Source: Eustoma russellianum (Eukaryota; Streptophyta; Magnoliopsida; Gentianales; Gentianaceae). Taken from it: a stretch of DNA of 64,000 nt. Shown piece after piece: positions 32,974 to 43,638 of the stretch; position 1 is the stretch's first letter, and every line of letters begins with the position of its first letter. The stretch lies in the NCBI GenBank assembly GCA_036186865.1, contig AP025069.1, positions 19,793,910 through 19,857,909 of the forward strand, given 5' to 3'. The translations under genes were made by a program, and so were the position numbers. Under the pieces are notes generated by a model. That model worked only from the letters and a program-made list of their open reading frames with translations. It did no database searches and had not been told where the DNA came from.

Positions 32974-34991
32974 CAGGCCTGTACAGTCACTATCATAATC
33001 AGGTCTATTCTCTCCGGGCCTGAACGGTCATAATCATTGTCAGGTTTATTCTCTCCGGACCTGAACGGTCAATATCATCAGATCAATTAACCCCGGATCT
33101 GGAGCAGTTCCTGCTGGCAAGAAATATACCGGTACCGGTGGAAAGCGTTCTTTTAAAAATGGAATCCTTTCTTTAAAAACGCTTTTTCATCATTCTTTCT
33201 CATAAAACCAGTTTCATAAATCATGTAAATGATGATGATGCAATGTATGACGTGTACCATGCAATTCGTGACATGATGCGTTACATACATACAAGTACAA
33301 ACTTATTCTTTAGACTGGAAAAATTTCCAGAATTATCGTTCCGTTTGCACGGCCTCCAAAACTCGTGTTTTAGGCCCATTATCATGATTTCTTGTCATAC
33401 ATACGTATAAGGGTGTCTGTTCTATTCGCCATATAAATTTCGTAACGTTACGAGACGTGTAAGACCCTTAATTTATTTAATTACGAAACAGAGTACTGCT
33501 GAATTTCAGCAGTGCAATGTCCTTTCTTTTACCTCTCTTATAAGCCCATTAAGTCTCATTTAATTTGGCCAACACCTAAAAAATACTGTAGACATACCGA
33601 AAATTAAAGCTCATAAGCCCAAACCCTACAAATGAGTCTAAGCCCACAAGAATAAAGCCATACAACCATGTCCTTAATTCTGACCAGTTTTCCAAATTAG
33701 TGATACCAACTTAACTTCGGCAATTTCCCAATAAAACAATAATTCCAAGGTGAACAATTTACATGGATGTGTTCATCAATTTCCTAAGTAAATGTCATAA
33801 AATCTCCAGAGTAACATAATAACATTCAAGGGGTCATGTATTCACTTTTCCAAAACGGTTACCTGCTGATTTCTGGAGCGATCAGTTTTACCACGAGTTT
33901 TATTGTGATCAAACCGTAAGTCCTTTTTCAAAAATTCCAACTCACGAACTTAATAAACACATAGGGCTAGCATCCTACAAAAAATCAGCCCATTTGCATA
34001 TTTCTAAGGTCTATTTTTGGGTCGATCAATACACCACTTAAATTCTGTCCAGTCCAGTAAATTTCAGCTTGACCAGTTTTACTAAAAATTCCATTAAGGA
34101 CAAACCACAACTTATTTTACCAAAATTCCAACTCTCATATTTACTAAATACATAGGGCTAATGTCATACCAAAAATTAGCTTAATTTCATACTTCTAAGA
34201 TCCATTTTCAGGGATTGCAAAATGTATCATTATTCTGCCCTGTTCCAGTAAATCCCATTATTGTCACTTTTCTGTACTAAAAGTGTCCCAACTTGAGTTA
34301 TTTTTCATAAATGCCTTTCTAGTCATAAAATACACCTTTAGCATAAGAATTTGCAGGTACTAATACATTCCAAAGGTCATCTACACATCACTTCAAAAAC
34401 AGTTTTGAAGATTACACAAATCACTCCTTGGTCTTGCACTTTTTGTTCCTACTAGCATCTATTCTTGGTATATTTGGTGTGTACGTACCATACCCCCAAA
34501 ACAGCCCATTTCATACGCATGCAAGGGCTTAAATCATATTTCCATAATGAACATATTAAACTTAAGTCATAAGGCATGCATCTTGTACACATCCTTTACC
34601 CCACAAGTTACAATCTATCACAAGAACCACATTTATTCCCCATTTTAATCCAACCGTCCTCCTTACATGTCAAAAAAGAGAACTTTGCCATAGTCATCTT
34701 AGATTAACATCATATTCATACTTACAAAGAGCAAAGAATCCACCTTTGAAGAAAATCTCATACATGCAAGCCACTTTACTCAAGAATCCGAAAACTTCAT
34801 GCTTCAAACTTAGCATTTTACATCTAAGATTAAAACTTAATAACATCAAGACATTCAAGCATATACTTTAACACACAAGCCATGAGTATTTATATTGTAC
34901 TTGCCTTTTTCAAACTTACACCTTTCCTTAGCTTGAAATGAGTATGAAATGAGTGAAGTCTTACTCCTCTTCACTACATATACCCCTCGGT
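32974..34991 (-). repeat. Gypsy F 3' LTR, second segment
   Basis: Continues the F 3' LTR after the N insertion, beginning with the second TSD copy (32974-32978). It matches 40463-42480 of the 5' LTR. The LTR stops at 34991, where an 18-bp filler joins it to integrase sequence; the remaining 1.15 kb of LTR is missing. Confidence 0.9.
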
Positions 34992-35009
34992 TTGAAATGA
35001 GTATGAAAT
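34992..35009. other. 18-bp filler at a deletion junction in gypsy F
   Basis: TTGAAATGAGTATGAAAT here is an exact copy of 34933-34950, about 40 bp away. It sits between LTR sequence (left) and the integrase DEKRRPLE region (right). A templated insert at a deletion breakpoint is typical of end-joining repair with polymerase slippage. Confidence 0.75.
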
Positions 35010-35779
35010 TCCAATGGTCGCCGTTTCTCGTCTACCCAAACCTTGCTTCTGTCTTGGGCTGCTTGCAACCTTTGTTTGATAATCATTACTTTCTCTCGCG
35101 TTTGTTCTATTAGGTCGGGTCCTGTGAAAATCTTTTCTCCGATTTTGTCCCAATACAATGGAGAGCGGCACTTTCTCCCATATAGTGCTTCATACGGAGC
35201 CATCCCAATGGATCGATGATAACTATTGTTATAAGAGATTCTACTAGTTTGAGACTCTTGTCCCAACTTCCCCCAAAGTCGAGTATGCAAGCTCGCAACA
35301 TGTCTTCTATCGTTTGGATGGTTCTTTCCGATTGACCATCCGTTTGAGGGTGAAATGCAGAGCTCATTCGTATCAGTGCCCGTTTCTTTTTGAAAAGCTA
35401 TCCAAAATCGGGATGTAAAACGAGGGTCACGGTCACATACAATGCTTATGGGTACTCAATAAAGGCTCACAATTTGATCAACATACATTATAGCCAACTT
35501 CTCCATAGAAGCCTTGATCGTCATAGCCATGAAATGAGCGGAATTTTTTAGACGATCAACAACCACCCAAATGGCATCATATCCGTTCTTCGTTCTTGGT
35601 AGGTTTGTTACAAAATCCATAGTAATGTGGTCCCACTTCCACTCGGGAACTTCAAGAGGTTGTAGTAATCCAGCGGGTCTCTGATGTTCCGCTTTCACCT
35701 TCTGGCAAACAAGGCATTTTTCTACGAACTCCGCAATTTGTCTTTTCATGCCATGCCACCAGAATCTTTGTTTTAAGTC
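35010..35779 (-). pseudogene. pol: Integrase of gypsy F, truncated and broken
   Basis: On the minus strand it follows the long pol frame after a CAA-to-TAA change at 35777-35779 (KMY then stop). Visible are the zinc-region remainder (CLVCQKVKAEHQRP), the first catalytic aspartate (TMDFVTNLPRT), a frame break near 35455, and the catalytic-glutamate region (HPQTDGQSERTIQTIEDMLRA). The SYNNSYH block and the DEKRRPLEF block follow. The C-terminal part, including any chromodomain, is lost at the filler junction. Confidence 0.85.
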
Positions 35780-37947
35780 TTAGTACATCTTGTTGGCTCT
35801 AGGATGGATAGATAAACGTTTATTATGGGCCTCACGAAGAATTTCGTTCCTTATATCATCGTCATTGGATACGCACAGTCTTTCTCGAAACCACAAGCTA
35901 TTATCATTTCTGATCTTGAAATCCTCAGATGGTTTTGTTCTCAATCTGTCCTTTATTTTCTTCAAAGCTTCATCCTTTTCTTGACCCTCCTTAATATTGT
36001 CTATCAGCGAAGGAATCAATACTAACTTTGCGAGCATGCCTTCAATGGAATCAACCTCTTCGAGATCAAATTCTTCCATATCTCGCTGCAGAGGTGGTTG
36101 GCGCGGATGGCTTGTCTTTCTACTCAGAGCGTCGGCAACTTTATTGGCTTTCCCCGGATGATACTGAATAGAAAGGTCATAGTCCTTCATCAACTCTAGC
36201 CATCTGCGTTGACGCATGTTTAATTCCTTTTGGGTGAAAAGGTACTTAAGGCTTTTGTTATCTGTGAAAATTTCGCACCTCTCAACGTACAAATAATGTC
36301 TCCATATTTTTAGAGCAAAGACTACGGCTGCTAATTCCAGATCGTGTACCAGGTAATTTTGTTCAAATAGTTTTAGCTGTCTAGATGCATACGCAAGCAC
36401 TCGATCTTTCTGCATTAGTACGCATCCAAGTCCATTTTTAGAGGCGTCACTATACACCACAAAACTTTCACCTGGAATAGGTTGTGCCAAAACTGGGGCA
36501 GAGGTTAGCTTCTCCTTCAATTCAGTAAAACTCTTTTCACAATCTGAGGTCCATTCGAACTTGGTCTTTTTCTGTGTCAACCGGGTAAGAGGCATGGCGA
36601 TTTGAGAAAACCCCTCAACAAACTTACGATAGTAGCCGGCGAGACCGAGAAAACTCCGTACTTCTGTAACGTTGGTCGGCCTTGGCCACTCTGTGATTGC
36701 CTGGATTTTCTTAGGATCTACGGATATACCATCCTCAGATATCACGTGTCCCAGAAATGCTATACTGCGTAGCCGGAATTCACATTTATTAAATTTAGCA
36801 TATAGTTGTTTTCCCCGTAGGATGTCGAGGACGGTCCTTAAATGGGTCACGTGGGTCTCTTCATCAGGTGAGTAAATCAAGATGTCGTCAATGAAGACTA
36901 CTACGAATTTGTCCAGTTGCTCTTGAAACACTCGATTCATTAGATCCATAAATGCCGCGGGAGCATTGGTCAATCCAAACGGCATCACGAGAAATGCGTA
37001 GTGTCCATAACGTGTCCGGAATGCAGTTTTCGGGATGTCCTCGGCTTTGATCTTTAATTGAAAGTATCCGGAACGAAGATTAATTTTACTGAAAATTCGT
37101 GCTCCCCGAAGCTGATCGAACAGATCGTCGATCCTAGGCAATGGGTACTTGTTCTTTATAGTGATCTTGTTAAGTTCTCGATAATCTACACATAACCGCA
37201 TACTTCCTTCCTTTTTCTTTACAAACAGTACGGGGGCACCCCAAGGCAAAACACTTGGACGAATAAGTTTCTTTTCTATCAATTCACGTAACTGTTCCTT
37301 CAAATCTTTCAATTCCGCAGGTTCCATTCGATAGGGAGCCTTCGATATTGGCTCCGCTCCCGGAATTAGGATAATTTCAAAAGATATCTCTCGATCCAGA
37401 GGAAGACCCGGTAGTTCTTCTTGAAATACATAAGGATATTCTCGGACCATCGATACTTGAGAAAGGTCGGAGGGCACTCGATCAACGTTTATTGCATAAA
37501 CGAGAAACCCTTCGTGTCCTTTCTTCAACGCCTTACTGGCGCGAATGGCATTTACATAAACATTTTTGGGGCACTTCCTTAACTTTGATCCTCCTTGAAG
37601 GGTTACTTCCTTACGTGTGGGGTCCTTAAAAGTAACCTGCTTTTCATTACAATCAATGTTGGCAAAATTCTTGGAGAGCCAATCCATCCCAAGAATCACA
37701 TCGAAATCCGTCATGGGTATAGGAATTAAGTCAGCACCAAACCGGTGATCGTCGAACTCAAGTTCGCATTTTCTGAAAATGTAGTGAGACACAAGCACCT
37801 GATCCCCAGCTGCTTGAACTCTATATGGTGTATCACTATAGGTTGGGTTGTGCTCAATATTCCTTGCGAATTTCCTTGATATAAAGGAGTGGCTAGCACC
37901 ACTATCAAATAGTACATTGGCAGGTACGGAGCATACTAAAATAACTC
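35780..37947 (-). CDS. pol: Pol of gypsy F (protease, RT, RNase H), long open part
   Basis: Open frame of about 722 residues from the candidate acceptor exon. Protease has LFDSGASHSFIS and ILGMDWL. RT has YRELNKI, FSKINLRSGYFQ, MPFGLTNAPAAF and catalytic FIDDILIYS. RNase H has YSDASKNGLGCVLMQ, DNKSLKYLF and the HPGKANKVADALSRK end block. The start of the integrase zinc region follows (HNKRLSIHPRANKMY). The GLGCVLMQ stretch is contiguous, unlike in gypsy D. There is no ATG at the front, only a TTG inside the intron-like interval, so it would be made as Gag-Pol. Confidence 0.88.
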
Positions 37948-38030
37948 CTGAATCATGCAAGATTTACTAAGCAACAGTAGGGCAACAGTATTTGTAAAAA
38001 TTTAACCATTGCATAAATTTTAGAATATAC
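37948..38030 (-). other. Candidate 83-nt intron between gag and protease of gypsy F
   Basis: Minus-strand donor GGCAG|GTATATTC and acceptor GATTCAG|GAG. Unspliced, Gag ends GIF-stop; spliced it reads VAG^VILV into protease. Same codon, same phase and near-identical acceptor as gypsy E, but a different length. Confidence 0.65.
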
Positions 38031-39254
38031 CTGCCACCATATCATTGACCTCTTCAGCAGCTACGTCTGTCATAGCATGAACTCTCGCATTAGTACGCTG
38101 ACGCTGGTTCTTAGGTGGTTGCTGTTGTTGTGACCCTTTTTCTAGGCAATCCTTGACCATGTGTCCTGTCTTTCCACATCCAAAGCAGGTAGTTCCTTTA
38201 TCCGGACAGTCTTTGAGGATGTGGCCCACCTTGCCGCATCTGAAGCACTTTCCTGCCTGATAGTAGCATTCCCTAACCTGACGCTTGTTGCAATGAGAAC
38301 AATTTGGTATAGCAGACTGCTGGCCCTGATTCTTTGACTGATTCTTTTGGGAACGGCGTTGGAATCGATTCTTTCCTTGGCGTCCTGGGCCTCTTGAGTT
38401 CTGTTTCGTAGCCTTGCGGGACCCTCCATTCCCGGATGTTTCCCTTCCTCGTTTCTGTCCTATCTCGTCCCGGCGAATAATGTCCCTCTCTATTCAGTAA
38501 GAAGCGTCCAAAAGTGCACCAAAATTTGTCGGGTTCGCATTGACTAACAGGTCCTGATTCTAGGGTTTAATCCCCTTGCAAACTTTAACATTTTAGTCTC
38601 TTCATCGTTCATAGTGGATGGTTGGAATCTTTCCAGGGCTATGAACTTGTTAGCATATTCCGCGACTGTCATTCCTTGTTCTTGTACTAACGACTCGAAC
38701 TCATGTCTCTTCTGCAGCTTAACGGAGGGTGGTATGTAAAATTTGTTGAATTCTTGGAGAAATCTCGCCCATGCAATCGGCCTTGGTAGGGATTGCATGT
38801 TGGCCTTCCACCATTGGTTGGCCTCTCTAAGTAGGAATGGCCTGACAGCTTGGGTCTTTACTTCCTCGGGTGCTCGAATCAACTCAAAGCAATTCTCAAC
38901 CTCTTCCATCCACTTTTCAGCGGCATCCGAATCTAACTTTCCTTCAAAGGGCGGAACATTAGCTCTTTTCAGTTTTTCAAAATAGTACTGAGCATCCCTG
39001 ACCAGTTCATGAGGCTGAGGGACATTCTGTTACAACATCACTTGACCGATTTGGGTTACAGTCTGGCAGAAATTCTGGAAGACATTAATATCTGAAATCA
39101 TTTGTGGTAAAGGCCCCTGGGGTGGGGGAACATTCTGAACCGGAGGCGGATTTTGGTCTTATGGTGGGGGTGGAGGAACCTGAGCAGGTGGAGGAGGAAT
39201 AGGCTCCTGCACCTCTGGTTTGACTCTGGCAGGTCTACCTCGTGGTCGTACCAT
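38031..39254 (-). pseudogene. gag: Gag of gypsy F, broken
   Basis: ATG at 39252-39254 (MVRPRGRPAR). Proline-rich N-terminus, gag domain with EANQWWKAN, basic region, then zinc knuckles of which CFGCGKTGHMVKDC is complete. Breaks include stops near 39158 and 39032 in the proline/glutamine-rich part and a frameshift near 38550. Up to these it aligns residue for residue with Gag of E. Confidence 0.85.
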
Positions 39255-39550
39255 CTGCACTATGAAGTGTCGGGGTTTTATTCAAGGTTGGAGTATCATA
39301 ATACGCGACAGAATTTAATTCATATCCAATGGAATTTCTAAGTGGGCATGTAAATAGACACGTTATGAATTAAATTCTATAAAATGTCATCGACTAGGGT
39401 TTTATAATTAGATCGAAACCCTAATTTCCAGTCTAAGTCATCCTAGTCTATGGTCAACTCACATCTAGGATCATGACTTAGATCTAAGATCAAACTTAGT
39501 TTGCTAAAATCATAACTTAATTCTATATTCTGCCTGGATCTAGAGCCTCA

Positions 39551-39564
39551 GCTATAATACCACT
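39551..39564 (-). other. Primer-binding site of gypsy F, decayed
   Basis: Minus strand AGTGGTATTATAGC directly after the LTR end; two changes from the TGGTATCAGAGC complement of initiator tRNA-Met. The leader to gag (39255-39550) holds no other recognisable feature. Confidence 0.75.
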
Positions 39565-40345
39565 TGTAGCGCCCCGCACCCGGCCTAGCTGGATATGGTG
39601 CACCCGCCGTACTTCACTACGGAGAGTACCAGGCGTCAATCTATAACATATCTTAGTCCAGAATAAAATATGTGGACTTCCATGCTTACACGTCATCAAG
39701 TAAGCAAAACCGAGGTAGAATAAAAACTTTTGAAAATAAAAGCGTCTAATCATCCATCATAAGTTTTACAGACATGTTCGTAAAATGCGGAAGTACGGAA
39801 TCCATTGTTTCCAACACAAATTCATAAAAGATCGTCAATCAGGACCATCTCGTCAAAAACCCTCAAATCATCCTTCAATCGCTCTTCTATGGATAAGGCA
39901 CCCTAGGCTCGTCCTCGATCCACTCGACCCTATTTCCTGCGGGTTCTGGGAGAAAAAATAAGGGGTGAGTGACAGCGTCACCAGCAAGTAAACTATAAAT
40001 AATCGTGAATCAAATGGAAAGTACATACAAGAACCGAACCCCAAAAATTCGGTTTAGAAACATACTTGACCTTCCATCCAATACCCGTAAGTAATCAGCT
40101 CATTACTTATCAAAGATCATAACTTATCAAAGATCATAACTTATTAAAGATCATAACTCAATGAAGATCATAACTTAGGAGCTACCAAGTCATACAACTT
40201 AGTCTAAGTAACATGTACCAAATATTCGATGAGTCATTAAATGCAACATGCATGAGTATGTACATGTGATGCATCATGATAAAAAAATGAAGATAAGTCT
40301 TTCGTTCTTTCTTTCAAAACATCATCGTCAAGAAAACCAGAGAGT

Positions 40346-40610
40346 GTTCAGATCTATTCTATCCGGATCTGAGGCGGTCATATTCTTTCCTTCGAATCTA
40401 TTATTTCCGGATCCAAAGACGGTCACATCATCAATCATAGTTACCAGGGCTATTCTCTCCGGGCCTGTACGGTCATTATCATAATCAGGTCTATTCTCTC
40501 CGGGCCTGAACGGTCATAATCATTTTCAGGTCTATTCTCTCCGGACCTGAACGGTCAATATCATCAGATCAATTAACCCCGGATCTGGAGCGGTTCCTGC
40601 TGGCAAGAAA
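40346..40610. repeat. Tandem hairpin array in the gypsy F LTR
   Basis: Repeated units of the type CAGGTC-(tattctct)-CCGGACCTG followed by a GAACGGTCATAATCA-like spacer, about 43 bp per unit in the best part. Each unit is itself an inverted repeat. Gypsy E has a related but longer unit at 3701-3890. In the 3' LTR the array is split by copia N at 21414/32974. Confidence 0.8.
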
Positions 40611-42942
40611 TATACTGGTACCGGTGGAAAGCGTTCTTTTAAAAATGGAATCCTTTCTTTAAAAACGCTTTTTCATCATTCTTTCTCATAAAACCAGTTT
40701 CATAAATCATGTAAATGATGATGATGCAATGTATGACGTGTACCATGCAATTCGTGACATGATGCGTTACATACATACAAGTACAAACTTATTCTTTAGG
40801 CTGAAAAAATTTCTAGAATTATCGTTCCGTTTGCACGGCCTCCAAACCTCGTGTTTTAGGTCCATTATCATGATTTCTTGTCATACATACGCATAAGGGT
40901 GTCTGTTCTATTCGCCATATAAATTTCGTAACGTTACGAGACGTGTAAGACCCTTAATTTATTTAATTACGAAATAGAGTACTGCTGAATTTCAGCAGTG
41001 CAGTGTCCTTTCTTTTACCTTTCTTATAATCCCATTAAGTCTCATTTAATTTGGCCAACACCTGGAAAATATTGTAGACATACCAAAAATTATAGCTCAT
41101 AAGCCTAAACCCTACAAATGAGTCTAAGCCCACAAGAATAAAGCCATACAACCAAGTCCTTAATTCTGACCAGTCTTCCAGATTAGTGATACCAATATAA
41201 CTTCGGCAAATTCCCAATAAAATAATAATTCCAAGGTGAACAATTTACATGGATGTGTTCATCAATGTCCTAAGTAAATGTCATAAAATTTCCAGAGTAA
41301 CATAATAACATTCAAGGGGTCATGTATTCACTTTTCCAAAACGGTTACCTGCTGATTTCTGGAGCAACTAGTTTTACCACGAGTTTTATTATGATCAAAC
41401 CGTAAGTCTTTTTTCAAAACTTGCAACTCACGAACTTTATAAACACATAGGGCTAGCATCCTACCAAAAATCAGCCCATTTGCATATTTCTAAGGTCCAT
41501 TTTCGGGTCGATCAATACACCACTTAAATTCTGTCCAGTCCAGTGAATTCCAGCTTGACCAGTTTTACTAAAAATTCCATTAAGGACAAACCACAACTTA
41601 TTTTACCAAAATTCCAACTCTCGTATTTACTACATACATAGGGCTAATGTCATACCAAAAATTAGCTTAATTTCATACTTCTAAGATCCATTTTCAGGGC
41701 TTGCAAAATGTATCATTATTCTGCCATGTTCCAGTAATTCCCATTATTGTCACTTTTCCTTACTAAAAGTGTCCCAACTTGAGTTATTTTTCATAAATGC
41801 CTTTCTAATCATCAAATACACCTTTATCATAAGAATTTGCAGGTACTAATACATTCCAAAGGTCATCTACACATCACTTCAAAAACAGTTTTGAAGATTA
41901 CACAAATCACTCCTTGGTCTTGCACTTTTTGTTCCTACTAGCATCTATTCTTGGTATATTTGGTGTGTACGTAACACACCCCCAAAGCAGCCCATTTCAT
42001 ATGCATGCAAGGGCTTAAATCATATTTCCATAATGAACATATTAAACTTAAGTCATAGAGCATGCATCTTGTACACATCCTTTACCCCACAAGTTACAAT
42101 CTATCACAAGAACCACATTTATTCCCCATTTTAATCCAACCATCCCCCTTACATGTCAAAGAAGAGAACTTTGCCATAGTCATCTTAGATTAACATCATA
42201 TTCATACTTACAAAGAGCAAAGAATCCACCTTTGAAGAAAATCTCATACATGCAAGCCACTTTACTGAAGAATCCAAAAACTTCATGCTTCAAACTTAGC
42301 ATTTTACATCTAAGATTAAAACTTAATAACATCTAGACATTCAAGCATATACTTTCACACACAAGCCATGAGTATTTATAGTGTACTTGCCTTTTTCAAA
42401 CTTACACCTTTCCTTAGCTTGAAATGAGTATGAAATGAGTGAAGTCTTACTCCTCTTCACTACATATACCCCACGGTTTGGAGGGGAAAAAGAACAAAGG
42501 TTAGTCCTTTTCTTGAGTGGAAGATATAACTAAATAGAGGCTAGATTGACTTACCAAGATGGAGCTTGAATGGTGTTCAAACCTCTTAAGAAATTAGTAC
42601 CACTTAAGGGCTTGGAAGCTTGTACCTAGTGACCAAGAGGGTCACGGTTTTTGGGCAAGAAAAGAGAGCAACATGAGCTTCACTCTATGTAAGATATAAA
42701 ATTCTCTTAAGGGGTTTAGAGTATACTTACCTAGAACAACTTGAACTTGGATGAACCCTAACCTTCTTGGCTCAACTTGGCCGTGTGCCTTGGAGAGAAA
42801 GAGAGGGAAAGTTTCTTGTGAATTCTTGAAGGTTGAGTGTTAAGGCTTCTTGGAGATAATTTCCTCTACTAGGCTAAGGTTAGCCGTTGGGAATCAAGAG
42901 GGGATAAGGGGGTTACCATGGCATGGTTAGGTTAATTAACTT

Positions 42943-43055
42943 TGGTTACTTTAGCTAATCAAGGTTACTTTAATGCAACTTGGGTTACTTTATTGCAACT
43001 TGGGTTACTTTAATGCAACTAGAGTTACTTTAAGAGTTAAGTTGGGTTACTTTAA
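42943..43055. repeat. 20-bp GTTACTTTAATGCAACTTGG-type tandem repeats
   Basis: Copies of GGTTACTTTA start at 42963, 42983, 43003 and 43023 at exactly 20-bp spacing, with weaker copies on both sides. They lie about 600 bp inside the 5' end of the minus-strand LTR, so within U3. Gypsy E has irregular relatives at 5986-6070. Confidence 0.85.
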
Positions 43056-43638
43056 CCTTGTGGTTAATATAAAGTAACCATGGTAATATTTGAAAGGCTC
43101 CTTGGTTAACCATTTGAGGGGGTATCCGGCGGTGGGCATTAAGTGGCCCTTAGCATACTTAATTCCCTTTCCAAGTGGGTTTAATGAGAAGCTATGTAGG
43201 TAGTTGTCCTTTTTACTAATTATTTCCCCTTTTTCTTAAAATAAAAATTAGGGAAATGGTGAGTCTCTTGGGCTCATAGGGCCAAAACTTTAGGGAGGGT
43301 TGGAGGAAATTGCCCACTACTTAAAATTGTTTAATTGCTATTTGGGCTTATTAAAAGATGGCCCTTAAGATAACCTTCTTGAAATTTTTTGAGAAATCTT
43401 CTAAGGCCCTCTCTATGCCTTGTGGCCGAATTTCCTTGGACTCTTTGGGGTAAATTGGCAACTTCACATAGTCCATAATTCATGCTTGAATTATTACATA
43501 ATATTTTTCCTTAACACAAATCTAATTAGGGAAGTAATCATAAAACTGAATAAATTTTACTTGAAGATGCAACTTTTCATAAATTCACATAGACAAGTCT
43601 CAAGTACAATGTGATTCCTCGTTGGGTACAACAAGTAG

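Larger units (their letters stand above)
20513..43633 (-). mobile_element. Ty3/gypsy element F, interrupted by copia N
   Basis: Minus-strand element. The 5' LTR is 39565-43633 and the internal region about 34992-39564. The 3' LTR is split into 32974-34991 and 20513-21414 by copia N. The ends are TG at 20513 and CA at 43633, and the flanking target copies agtag are at 20508-20512 and 43634-43638. Copia C integrase reads across the joined target. A deletion with an 18-bp filler removes the end of integrase, the polypurine tract and the start of the 3' LTR. The closest relative here is element E. Confidence 0.92.
39565..43633 (-). repeat. 5' LTR of gypsy F (4069 bp)
   Basis: TG at 39565 to CA at 43633, followed by the TSD agtag. 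Very long for an LTR. Internal structure: 17-bp repeats (40105-40185), a hairpin array (40346-40610) and four 20-bp GTTACTTT repeats (42943-43055). No convincing coding sequence is seen across the 4 kb. Confidence 0.9.

Noticed and set aside
37954..37960. Independent start of gypsy F pol just before the protease
   Set aside because: The codon is again TTG and falls within the candidate intron; the same is true in E.
40346..40610. CRISPR-like array
   Set aside because: The units are contiguous hairpin repeats without unique spacers, inside an LTR of a plant element.
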